NCBI GenBank assembly: GCA_902766095.1
Contig: CACXCN010000003.1
Span: forward strand, 24,152-88,151
Direction of reading: 5' to 3'
DNA: 64,000 nt
DNA from: an uncultured Selenomonas sp.
GTDB lineage: Bacteria > Bacillota > Negativicutes > Selenomonadales > Selenomonadaceae
Each line of letters begins with the position of its first letter. Within the stretch, counting starts at the first letter, position 1. Under the pieces are notes generated by a model, which was given only the letters and a program-made list of their open reading frames with translations, had not been told where the DNA came from and did not search any database. A program made the position numbers and the translations under genes. This document shows positions 17,301 to 23,938 of this stretch, piece by piece.

Positions 17301-17802
17301 GCAGATTGAACAGGTAGTTGCTGTACTCCGCAGCCTTGCCGTGCGCGAGGTCCTTGTAGTCGCTCGACCTACGAAATAGCTCCACAGCCTGCTCTATGCG
17401 ACCGAGCTGGCGGCAAAGCGTCGCATAGATACTGCAGGCTGCACCACGATACCACTCGGGCATGGACTCATCCGCCAGCGCTGCCTGCAGGTGCTGCTCA
17501 GCAGCTGCTCCATCATCGGCCAGCAGGGCCACGCGTCCGAGGTAGAACTGCGCCACGCCATCCATCGGTCCCCAGACAGATGCTCTGCCGAAATGTGCTG
17601 CATAGTCTGCGGCTATCTGTGCTGCCCGCGCGGGCCCGCCCTGCCCGTCGATCAAGGCGGCCAGGATGGCCTCATACATGCGGCGGTCCGACGGCTGCGC
17701 CGCATAGAGCGCCTCGGCCAGCTGCAGGGCTTCGGCCCAGTCGCGCCGGTCCATGGCTGCCGTCAGATCATTGAATAGCTGTAGTTTCTCGCGATAGGTC
17801 AT
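14293..17802 (-). CDS. Tandem double GT41/SPINDLY-like glycosyltransferase
   Basis: About 1169 residues with two complete GT41-like halves. Half 1: TPR-like helices at 1-200, then KLRLGYISPDLHFHVVAFF, DILIDLAGHTANNF, PVQVSGIGYFGTTGLPAVDY and MDIALDTFPYPGGGTTCDAL. Half 2, after about residue 580: further TPR-like helices, then RLRIGYLSPDFRNQVMFYF, DVLVDLAGHVAGGGL, PVQLAGIGYIHPTGLRGVDG and VDIALDTYPYVGGGTTCDAL. Each half keeps the DLAGH motif and the nucleotide-site GGGTTCDAL, so both may be active. Three ATGs stand in a row; the third (17802) has GGAG at 7 bases. It follows the hairpin element at 17839-17939. Confidence 0.88.
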   Translation of the reverse strand: MTYREKLQLFNDLTAAMDRRDWAEALQLAEALYAAQPSDRRMYEAILAALIDGQGGPARAAQIAADYAAHFGRASVWGPMDGVAQFYLGRVALLADDGAAAEQHLQAALADESMPEWYRGAACSIYATLCRQLGRIEQAVELFRRSSDYKDLAHGKAAEYSNYLFNLHYLAKPPEFMYEAAIGYGKLFAAIKPYGYDRAKLKARWQKRGKLRLGYISPDLHFHVVAFFSYAFFHSYDHELFEVYCYTDCLEDGASREFAAITDKWRNVRGLPPDEVARIVHADEIDILIDLAGHTANNFLPVLACKPAPVQVSGIGYFGTTGLPAVDYFLADHYTDPEDVPEPNDKWFVEKLLRLPQSHFCFMWHDAPDYPGPAPCRRNGYITFGSFNNFAKVSDAVLQVWSEIMRQVPDSRLYLKAAVFNKPYTAEAAKKRIAAAGIDLARVILGEQEPKYLRHYHEMDIALDTFPYPGGGTTCDALYMGVPVVTLVGERHGARFGGSLLTNVGHEELCAADVAEYIRIAVELAHDTERLCRYHDTLRWDMQRSPVMQSADYMAAVEQAYMRIWLDYVEADMPEAARAMDIAEKCLRLQSCSQTDDWNQVRQLALEIIAGTADKRNLAMAYAAGAMAQYERSRNTRHDWGRTSWWLQQALAYDTEHRAELYRMLAEARMSLGNFVGCRDAARQGLQELGTVAESSAPSDFRMDLLAKLAHGESGMGENEAGAADYMRASQAAEHLPDRCHMYSSALLTMHHYAGDTTEDIRALNAAHMGYNDLLRDAEILPELSPIELSQRLAARPDHRLRIGYLSPDFRNQVMFYFYYQLLVGHTTDAFEIYAYALNSRQDGFTELVRGAVNHYVDCSGRRDDYAGLARRIRDDGIDVLVDLAGHVAGGGLPVLAYRPAPVQLAGIGYIHPTGLRGVDGFITDSYADPPEDEADTWAGLHERPVRLTSQFCYTGRSDVPEPVGAPCRAKGYVTFGVFNRYSKITDKMIGLWREIMQAVPGSRLLLKNPQANTPQGCLAEYERLAALGLDMSRVEIEGTTANYMERYLDVDIALDTYPYVGGGTTCDALYMGVPVVSLYGRRHGDRLGLSILMNAGVGELAVATPTEYVARAVALARDADLLDVLHRNLRSMMMGAPLMNTKQYVAELEEQYIYLWQRMVVRGENGKG

Positions 17803-17838
17803 CATCATGCTCCATCCGTCTTATTTTCTCCGATGCTG

Positions 17839-17939
17839 AGGGGCGCTAAGACTCCCGCCTCTTCAGGCGGGAGATAAGCGCCCCTAAAGCCCTGGGTAAG
17901 TTCGACTAAATTCATAGGGAGTAAAAACTCCCTATGAAT
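17839..17939. mobile_element. Paired hairpin element, putative IS200/IS605 end or derived MITE
   Basis: Two palindromes lie in the short gap between the GT2 gene and the double GT41 gene. Hairpin A (17839-17885) pairs AGGGGCGCT with AGCGCCCCT and, inside, CTCCCGCC with GGCGGGAG around the loop TCTTCA. Hairpin B (17910-17939) is a perfect 13-bp stem around AAAA. A G-rich inner stem next to a terminal palindrome is the layout of the right end of IS200/IS605 elements, where TnpA reads a hairpin and the tnpB-linked RNA ends. No tnpA or tnpB frame is present, so this would be a remnant. Assignment rests on structure only. Confidence 0.45.
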
Positions 17940-17949
17940 AAGTCTCACT

Positions 17950-19440
17950 TTATCTCATCATCCCGGCGTAATGCCAGCGCTCGCGGGGCGGTATCAGGGC
18001 GCAGATACCATCTGCCTGGCCCGACCATGTGGCGAGTCCATAGATCTGCCGCAGCTCTGCGGCTGCCTGGCAGGCGGCCGCCCGATAGCGACCCGCTGCC
18101 ATCAGCGCGCTATCACTCGTGAGGCTGCGCCCCGCATGGCGCGCGTAGTATATATAGACAGCTCCGCCGTGGCACTGCGCGAGCTCCTGGGCGAGCCAGC
18201 CCGCATCATGCCGTACATCGTAAAGACCATTCAATATCTCGATGATATCCGTCTCCGTCGCCCCGATATCCCGCAGCAGGGCGAGAAAGTCTCCGAGCAG
18301 GCCGCTATGATGCGGATGACGCTGCAGACCGGCCAGAAAATGCTGCTGTGCCTCATCCCGATCTCCGCGCAGCTGGCAAAGCTGGCCCAGCCGCCAGTCC
18401 ACCGAGGGCAGCAGCCGTTCGGCATTGTCGATGAGTGCCGTCACGCTGACCGACTGGCTGTTGCCCGCCTGACGCTCGCACTGCTGCTCCCTTTGCCGCC
18501 GCTCATGCAGGGTGAGCCCCTGCCTGAGCAATTCCTCCGCCGTCAGATAGTCACCTAGCTCATAGAGCCAGAGTCCCTGCATGAGCACGAACTCGGCATC
18601 CTCAGGACAGGCTGCCCGAGCCGCCGTAAGCGCCGCCTGCGTCTCTGCCTCGGGGAACTTCCCCTCGATGCAGGAGCTCGTCCATATCTCATAGGCCCGC
18701 CCCCGATTGTCCTCTGATAGCTCGGGATAGCTCAGCAGCTGCCGCGCATAACCGATAGCCTTGCGATACTCGCCGAGGCCATAGGCGATATCCATGAGAT
18801 AGCCATAATCGAGCGGCTCGGGTGCCCCCTGACGCTCTATCTTCGCCTGCATGAGCGCGAGATTGCGTCGCATCTTCTGCTGCGCCACGCTTGTCGAGTA
18901 GCCCGTATGGTAGATCGTGATATCATCGGCCAGCAGGCGCACGCTGTCCGCCGGTATGGTCAGCGACTCATGGATGGCTCCCGCATAGCGTATATCCGGA
19001 CGATGGCGGAATATGCGCTGCTGGATGATGGCCGAGCTCACGCGCCAGCCCGCATCGACATCTACATTCACGAGGCGGCACAATATCCCAAGCGTCTGCG
19101 GGCTTTGTTCTGCCTGCCGCAGCAGCGGCCGGATGCGTGGCCGCGACTCCGGCGTGAAATACTCATCCGCATCGAGGAACAGAATCCAGCGCCCGCGGGC
19201 CTGATCGAGCGCATAGTTCTTCGCCGCCGCGAAATCGTCAATCCAGGTAAAGTGAAATACACGCGCCCCCGCCTGCTCGGCCAGGGCAACCGTCGCATCC
19301 GTGCTGCCAGTATCGACGACTATGAGCTCATCGGCTACCTCACGCATGGAGTCAAGCCAGCGTGGCAGGTTGCATTCCTCGTTCTTCGCGATGACGCAGG
19401 CCGAGACCATGACATCGTTTTTCTTTTCCTGCTTCCTCAT
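17950..19440 (-). CDS. GT2 glycosyltransferase with C-terminal TPR-like region
   Basis: A 496-residue protein. Residues about 10-110 form a GT-A/GT2 module: SACVIAKNEECNLPRWLDS, VVDTGSTDATVALA and the metal-binding FLDADEYF. The rest is helical with TPR character, as in SunS-like and TPR-GT2 proteins of flagellar glycan islands. ATG at 19440 overlaps the upstream stop as ATGA, so it is coupled to the double GT2 gene. A longer frame from 19521 would lie inside the upstream gene and is rejected. Confidence 0.85.
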   Translation of the reverse strand: MRKQEKKNDVMVSACVIAKNEECNLPRWLDSMREVADELIVVDTGSTDATVALAEQAGARVFHFTWIDDFAAAKNYALDQARGRWILFLDADEYFTPESRPRIRPLLRQAEQSPQTLGILCRLVNVDVDAGWRVSSAIIQQRIFRHRPDIRYAGAIHESLTIPADSVRLLADDITIYHTGYSTSVAQQKMRRNLALMQAKIERQGAPEPLDYGYLMDIAYGLGEYRKAIGYARQLLSYPELSEDNRGRAYEIWTSSCIEGKFPEAETQAALTAARAACPEDAEFVLMQGLWLYELGDYLTAEELLRQGLTLHERRQREQQCERQAGNSQSVSVTALIDNAERLLPSVDWRLGQLCQLRGDRDEAQQHFLAGLQRHPHHSGLLGDFLALLRDIGATETDIIEILNGLYDVRHDAGWLAQELAQCHGGAVYIYYARHAGRSLTSDSALMAAGRYRAAACQAAAELRQIYGLATWSGQADGICALIPPRERWHYAGMMR

Positions 19441-22175
19441 GCTCTCTCCTCCGCACTCCAAGCCTGATAGGCCGCGAGACTGCGCTCTGGGCAGCCAGCC
19501 TCGGCGGCGCGGGCAAAGCACTCCGCAGCCCCGGGCTGGCGCAGTCGATAGAGCGACACACCCACGCGATACCAGAACTCGCCATCGGCTGCTGCCGCCG
19601 GGACACAGCCCAGCAGCTCGAAGGCCGCTGCCAAGGCTCCCTTCCCCTGCAGCTCGGCCGCCGCCCGCTCCACCAGCGCCCAGTCCGGCGCGAAGTCAGC
19701 CGCGAGCTCAGCATAGCGCGACCAATCCGGCAGCGTCGCAGCGCTACCCTGCGCGAGTGCCATCAGGCCCGACTGCCAGGCATCGAAATGTCCGCCTGTG
19801 AGTGCCTGACTGCTGCCCGCCGCCCGCAGCAATACGCGCTGCAGCGGCTCTGGCAGTACATCTGAGGCGGCGAGCCAGGCCTCCCGGTCTGCCTCAGCGA
19901 CCGGTATCTGATAGTATAGCGCGGCAAACAGTTCGCGCAGCACCTGCCCGAAGGCCTGGGGCAGCTCCGAGGTCACCTGATTCCGCTCCCCCGCGGCCGC
20001 AAGCTGCACGAGATGCGAAGCCGGTATATCGGGCCCGTCCTCCAGGGCAGCCAGGGCTGCCTGTACGTCCCAGTGCCCGCGCTCACGCGCCCAGCCCATC
20101 AACTGCTCGCGGTCTGCCTGACCGAGCCCTGCCCAACGTTCCGACAGCTTTTTCGCCAGGCTATCCCCGCTGCCAGCCCCAGCATACCAGTCATCAAATG
20201 ATTGGAAAGCCTCGAGCCTGTCCAGCTCCTGCTGATACTCTGTCTCCTGTGGATAGGCCTCCAGAGCGCTGCGGGCCGCAGCTATCCGCTCTGCCTCGGG
20301 CCGTCCCGCCAGCCGCAGGGACGACAGCCATACCGAATACATCTCCCGCTGGCCTGCGACGAACTCCGGTCCTCGCTTTATGGCCAGCTCGGCATAATGC
20401 GCCGCAAGCTCGTACTCCGCCAGTCCGTAGCAGGTACTGGCCAGGTAGCGCCAATGACGCGGCTGCTCGCCGTGCGCCTTTATATCGGCCTCGAGCAGTA
20501 CGAGATTGCGCCGTGCCTTGGTCACGGCTTTGCTCGTCGCATAGCCCGTATGGCAGACAGCCAAGGCCGGTAGGAGCGTCTGAGCTGGCACAGCGCTCAG
20601 GCTGCCATCCGGCTGGATATCATACACTGCCTCATGCACATGTCCGATGAAGCGACGTCCGTCTCTTGCCCGCCAGAGGCGCAGCAACGGCACGCGGTCG
20701 ATTTCCTCGCCGAGACGGTCCGTATCGACGTTTATGAGCGGCACCTGGACTCCCTGCACGGCGCCCGGCAGCAGCTGCAGCAGGCCGCGCACGCGCTCCG
20801 GGTGATAGAAGCGCTCATCGGCATCGAGGAATACGTACCAATGCTCAGCCTCCGGCACAGCTGCCGCAGCAGCGAGAACTGCGTTTTTCGCCGCCGCAAA
20901 GTCAAAATCAGCCGCGTTCCCCAAGCTCAGATCCAATACCTTGGCCCCAGCCGCACGTACCAAGTCAGCACTGCCATCACCTGAGCCGGTGTCGCCGACC
21001 ACGATCTCATCGGCGAATTGCTGAGCGTCTGCGAGCCAATCCGGCAGGACAGCCGCCTCGTCCTGACAGATGAGTCCGGCTGTGATGAATACCTGACGCT
21101 GCTGCGCCTGACGTATATGCATGAGCAGCTGCTGTACCTGCTCGCGCTGCGCGGCCGTGAACTGGCGCGGCTCGAGCGAATTGGCTGGCTGATGAATAGC
21201 TAAGGCCCGCTCGAGTGCCTGACCGGCCGCGGCCAGCTCGCCGACGCTGAGCAAGGCACCGCCATACTCAGCCGCGAGCTCCGGCAGCTCCGGGAAGTCC
21301 TGCACAGCCTGGCGGGCCAGCCTGAGCCGCGCCTCGAGCAGCTCGTACTGCCTGAGGCCCTCCGTCTGTTCGAGTTTCCTCGCTATGACGCCGAGAGCCA
21401 GATGGTAGGACCGGCTCGCAAAGACCACGTTGCGGCGTCCCTGAGCGATATCGAGCCGGGCATAGCGCAGAGCGGCGTCCATATCGTCTACACCGCGACA
21501 GGCCTCGGCCAGATACATGTAGAGCCTGCCCGCCGCTGCCTGTCGTTCCTCTGGAGTCGCCAGTTTCTGTGCTTCCTGCAGTTCCTGCTGCAGGATACGC
21601 AGATTCCGCTCTGCCTTCGGGCGGTTCACCTCTCTGGCATAGCCCGTATGATAAAGCAGCAGCTCCCCGCGTGGCACCAGGGCCAGGCCATCAAGTGGCT
21701 GCCCACCATCGCGCAGCTCCTCATGGATGCGCCCCATATAGCGGCGTCCCGGCCGCAGGGCAAAGATGCGCAGATTCGGCTCCTCGCTGAGCACCTCGCC
21801 CGTCGCTGTCTCTAGACTCACACGGCTGACGAGCAGAGCCGATTTGCCTGCTGTCTCCGCTCTGGTGATGACGTTGCGTATATTACCTGCCGTCTCCGCA
21901 CTGAAATACTCATCGGCATCGAGGAATATGACCCAGTCCGTATCCGGTGTCAGGCGGCTGAGCTCGCCCAAAGCGAAATTACGGGCGGCAGCAAAATCAT
22001 CGCACCAAGCGAAGTGGCGAACCACAGCCCCGAGATCCTGCGCTGTCTTCACTGTCGCATCCTGCGAGCCTGTGTCTATCACTAGCAGCTGATTGTAGCA
22101 CTCACGCAAGCTGGCAATCGAGCGTCGCAGATTCGTCGCCTCGTTGCGCACGATGTAACAGGCAGCTATGTTCAT
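19437..22175 (-). CDS. Tandem double GT2 glycosyltransferase with TPR-like linkers
   Basis: A 912-residue protein with two GT2 modules. Module 1 (about 1-230): AACYIVRNEATNLRRSIAS, VIDTGSQDATV and FLDADEYF. Module 2 (about 360-600): AGLICQDEAAVLPDWLA, VVGDTGSGDGSADLV and FLDADERF. Each is followed by helical TPR-like segments. Both keep the DxD metal motif, so both may be active on different bonds. It is the first gene of the glycosyltransferase array, just downstream of flagellin's terminator, and has a strong ribosome site (GGGAGGG). Probable role: stepwise extension of the flagellin glycan. Confidence 0.87.
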   Translation of the reverse strand: MNIAACYIVRNEATNLRRSIASLRECYNQLLVIDTGSQDATVKTAQDLGAVVRHFAWCDDFAAARNFALGELSRLTPDTDWVIFLDADEYFSAETAGNIRNVITRAETAGKSALLVSRVSLETATGEVLSEEPNLRIFALRPGRRYMGRIHEELRDGGQPLDGLALVPRGELLLYHTGYAREVNRPKAERNLRILQQELQEAQKLATPEERQAAAGRLYMYLAEACRGVDDMDAALRYARLDIAQGRRNVVFASRSYHLALGVIARKLEQTEGLRQYELLEARLRLARQAVQDFPELPELAAEYGGALLSVGELAAAGQALERALAIHQPANSLEPRQFTAAQREQVQQLLMHIRQAQQRQVFITAGLICQDEAAVLPDWLADAQQFADEIVVGDTGSGDGSADLVRAAGAKVLDLSLGNAADFDFAAAKNAVLAAAAAVPEAEHWYVFLDADERFYHPERVRGLLQLLPGAVQGVQVPLINVDTDRLGEEIDRVPLLRLWRARDGRRFIGHVHEAVYDIQPDGSLSAVPAQTLLPALAVCHTGYATSKAVTKARRNLVLLEADIKAHGEQPRHWRYLASTCYGLAEYELAAHYAELAIKRGPEFVAGQREMYSVWLSSLRLAGRPEAERIAAARSALEAYPQETEYQQELDRLEAFQSFDDWYAGAGSGDSLAKKLSERWAGLGQADREQLMGWARERGHWDVQAALAALEDGPDIPASHLVQLAAAGERNQVTSELPQAFGQVLRELFAALYYQIPVAEADREAWLAASDVLPEPLQRVLLRAAGSSQALTGGHFDAWQSGLMALAQGSAATLPDWSRYAELAADFAPDWALVERAAAELQGKGALAAAFELLGCVPAAAADGEFWYRVGVSLYRLRQPGAAECFARAAEAGCPERSLAAYQAWSAEERA

Positions 22176-22189
22176 TGATTTCCCTCCCG

Positions 22190-22263
22190 AAAGCCTTCCC
22201 TTTTTCCCTTACTACACCTCTTTCGTCAGCTGCGCTGACACCTTCCCCATAGGGGAAGGCTTT
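22190..22263. repeat. 74-bp palindromic intergenic element with 11-bp terminal inverted repeats
   Basis: Ends are AAAGCCTTCCC (22190-22200) and GGGAAGGCTTT (22253-22263). Inside are GTCAGC-TGC-GCTGAC (22225-22239) and the palindrome CCTTCCCCATAGGGGAAGG (22241-22259). This nested design is that of REP- or MITE-like dispersed repeats; I recall similar units in Selenomonas-type genomes, but copy number cannot be judged from one window. It lies between flagellin's terminator and the GT2 gene. Confidence 0.6.
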
Positions 22264-22286
22264 ATATTACATATTCGCCATGTATA

Positions 22287-22315
22287 GAAAAAACCCTCTC
22301 CCATACGGGAGAGGG
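22287..22315 (-). terminator. Rho-independent terminator of flagellin
   Basis: On the minus strand a perfect 9-bp stem (CCCTCTCCC with GGGAGAGGG, loop GTAT) is followed by six T. It lies 40 bases after the flagellin stop, so flagellin is probably a single-gene transcript. Confidence 0.92.
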
Positions 22316-22354
22316 TCATAGCTACTGTAGTAACTACTATCCGTGAGATAGGGA

Positions 22355-23680
22355 TTACTGGAGCAGGCTGAGAACGGACGAGCTGTTCTGGTTGGCCTGC
22401 GACAGCATGGACTGTGCAGCCTGGAGCAGGACGTTGTTCTTCGTGTACTCCGTCATCTCTTTCGCCATATCGGCGTCGCGGATGGTGGACTCCGAGCTCT
22501 GGACGTTCTCGGAAGCCGTGGTCAAGTTGCTGCTGGTGTACTCGAGGCGGGACTCAACGGAACCAATGGTGGTTTGCTGGTCGAGGGCCTTCTGTACAGC
22601 GTTGTCGAGCACGTTGATCGCAGCATTCGCCTGCTTCTGCGTACCGATCTGGATGGTCTTGCCCGTCGAGGACTGGAGGCCGAGCGCCTCAGCGCGCATA
22701 TCGGTCAGACCGACCTTGATGCTCTGGTTAGCTTTCGTGCCGATCTGCAACGATATCGCATTGTCCTCCGACTTGTTCTGAGCGCGAATCGATTCGGAGA
22801 AGTTATCAAGCACAGCATTGATGGACTTCTGCTCTGCGCCTTGCGTGTTAGTAACAGCAAAGGTTACACCAGAAATCTGGCCAGCCACACCGGATGTAGC
22901 CGCCTGAATCGTCAGCGCATTGCCGCGATCAGCCGTGTAGACGGTATCACCAGCGATATCCTTACCGATGACAGCGGTCGAGCCGCTCGTCTTCATGTAT
23001 TTGGAGATAGCTACCGTTGAGCCGCCACCGACAGCACTCTTGCTGAGGAGATCATCCAAGCCATTCGCGCCGATCTGCATCGAAGTCGTGTAGGTCGTGC
23101 CCTCATTGACGAACGACACCGAGATGGAATACGTCGAGTTGATGTTCAGGCTGTTGCCATTGCGGTCAGTCATCGCCGTCAGATCCGTAGTCCACTCAGT
23201 CGTGCTATTCAGGCTCTCATTCGTCATAGCCGTCGTCGTCTGCGTGACGTGAGCGTTCTTCGAACCATCAACGAGGTACTTGCCGTTGAACGTGACGTTC
23301 GCGTTGTCGTTGATCTGGTCGATGCTCTGGTCGAGCTCTTTCTGGATCGTAGCGCGGTCGCTGTCGGTGTTCGAATCGTTGGCTGCGTTGATGACTTTCT
23401 CTTTGAGGGTCTTCAGGATATCGACGGTGCTGGAGACAGCGCCCTCGGCGACCTTCATCATGCTGGTGCCATTCTGGGTGTTGCTGTTCGCCTGGTCGAG
23501 GCCGCGGATCTGGACGCGCATGCGCTCAGATATTGCATACCCCGAAGCGTCATCAGCAGCGCTGTTGATCTTCATGCCCGAGGAAACCTTCTGCAGGCTC
23601 TTCGAGAGTGCCGACGAGTTCTTGTTCAACGTGTTCAGCGTGGAGATTGCCGACATGTTGTTCTTTACTACCATTGCCAT
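22355..23680 (-). CDS. hag: Flagellin (filament subunit)
   Basis: A 441-residue flagellin. The conserved N-terminal D0/D1 region (MAMVVKNNMSAISTLNTLN, then SSGMKINSAADDASGYAISE) and C-terminal D1/D0 region (VESRLEYTSSNLTTASENVQ and MLSQANQNSSSVLSLLQ) are intact. The centre (about 140-330) is rich in Ser, Thr and Asn and offers many O-glycosylation sites. The ribosome site GGGAGGA is 7 bases from ATG. The gene has its own sigma-28 promoter, a long structured leader and a terminator. Beside it lie seven glycosyltransferase modules, which fits a heavily glycosylated filament; the sequence does not show which residues are modified. Confidence 0.97.
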   Translation of the reverse strand: MAMVVKNNMSAISTLNTLNKNSSALSKSLQKVSSGMKINSAADDASGYAISERMRVQIRGLDQANSNTQNGTSMMKVAEGAVSSTVDILKTLKEKVINAANDSNTDSDRATIQKELDQSIDQINDNANVTFNGKYLVDGSKNAHVTQTTTAMTNESLNSTTEWTTDLTAMTDRNGNSLNINSTYSISVSFVNEGTTYTTSMQIGANGLDDLLSKSAVGGGSTVAISKYMKTSGSTAVIGKDIAGDTVYTADRGNALTIQAATSGVAGQISGVTFAVTNTQGAEQKSINAVLDNFSESIRAQNKSEDNAISLQIGTKANQSIKVGLTDMRAEALGLQSSTGKTIQIGTQKQANAAINVLDNAVQKALDQQTTIGSVESRLEYTSSNLTTASENVQSSESTIRDADMAKEMTEYTKNNVLLQAAQSMLSQANQNSSSVLSLLQ

Positions 23681-23719
23681 GATAAATTCCTCCCTGATAC
23701 TTTAGAGAATTTGTTATGT

Positions 23720-23737
23720 ACGAGCATCCCTGCCCGT
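23720..23737 (-). promoter_or_regulatory. Leader hairpin 2 of flagellin mRNA, CsrA-site-like
   Basis: The transcript forms a 7-bp stem (ACGGGCA with TGCTCGT, one G-T pair) around the loop GGGA. The core CAGGGATG equals the centre of the known CsrA consensus (ACARGGATGT). It lies about 40 bases before the start codon, upstream of the GGA-bearing Shine-Dalgarno at 23688-23694. Confidence 0.6.
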
Positions 23738-23756
23738 TTTGTCTTTTTTTATAATA

Positions 23757-23821
23757 GCAAGCTGTTCCGTCGGGGTCACCGGCTGCTAGCTGACCGATGG
23801 CTGCCATCCCTAGCAGCTTGC
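23757..23821 (-). promoter_or_regulatory. Structured flagellin leader with alternative folds, includes CsrA-like hairpin 1
   Basis: In the transcript GCTGC-TAGGGATG-GCAGC (23800-23817) forms a 5-bp stem with GGGA in the loop, a CsrA-type site. The same 5' arm can instead pair as GCTGCTAG (23810-23817) with CTAGCAGC (23782-23789), an 8-bp helix. A third pairing, GCAAGCTG (23814-23821) with CAGCTTGC (23757-23764), encloses the whole region. Smaller stems GATGG/CCATC and GGTCA/TGACC lie inside. These folds exclude one another, as in regulatory leaders. I could not match it to a riboswitch class. Confidence 0.55.
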
Positions 23822-23847
23822 GTATTACCATTTGCCTTACACTTTAT

Positions 23848-23874
23848 ATATCGGATGTCGCGGACGGAACTTAA
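23848..23874 (-). promoter_or_regulatory. Sigma-28 (FliA/SigD) promoter of flagellin
   Basis: On the minus strand TTAAGTTC (-35), an 11-base spacer and TCCGATAT (-10) match the consensus TAAAGTTT-N11-GCCGATAA at 12 of 16 positions. It gives a leader of roughly 160 bases before the ATG at 23680. Confidence 0.85.
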
Positions 23875-23938
23875 TACCCTTTCGATAATTTTTTTCGTCA
23901 TTTTCAGCCGCGGTCACTATGGACTGCTATCTACAGGC

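Noticed and set aside
23757..23874. Flagellin leader as a c-di-GMP-I (GEMM) riboswitch
   Set aside because: Short pieces such as GGCAAA and ACGCAA occur, but the GNRA-capped hairpin and the conserved second hairpin could not be placed. CsrA-type hairpins explain the sequence better. A covariance-model search would decide.
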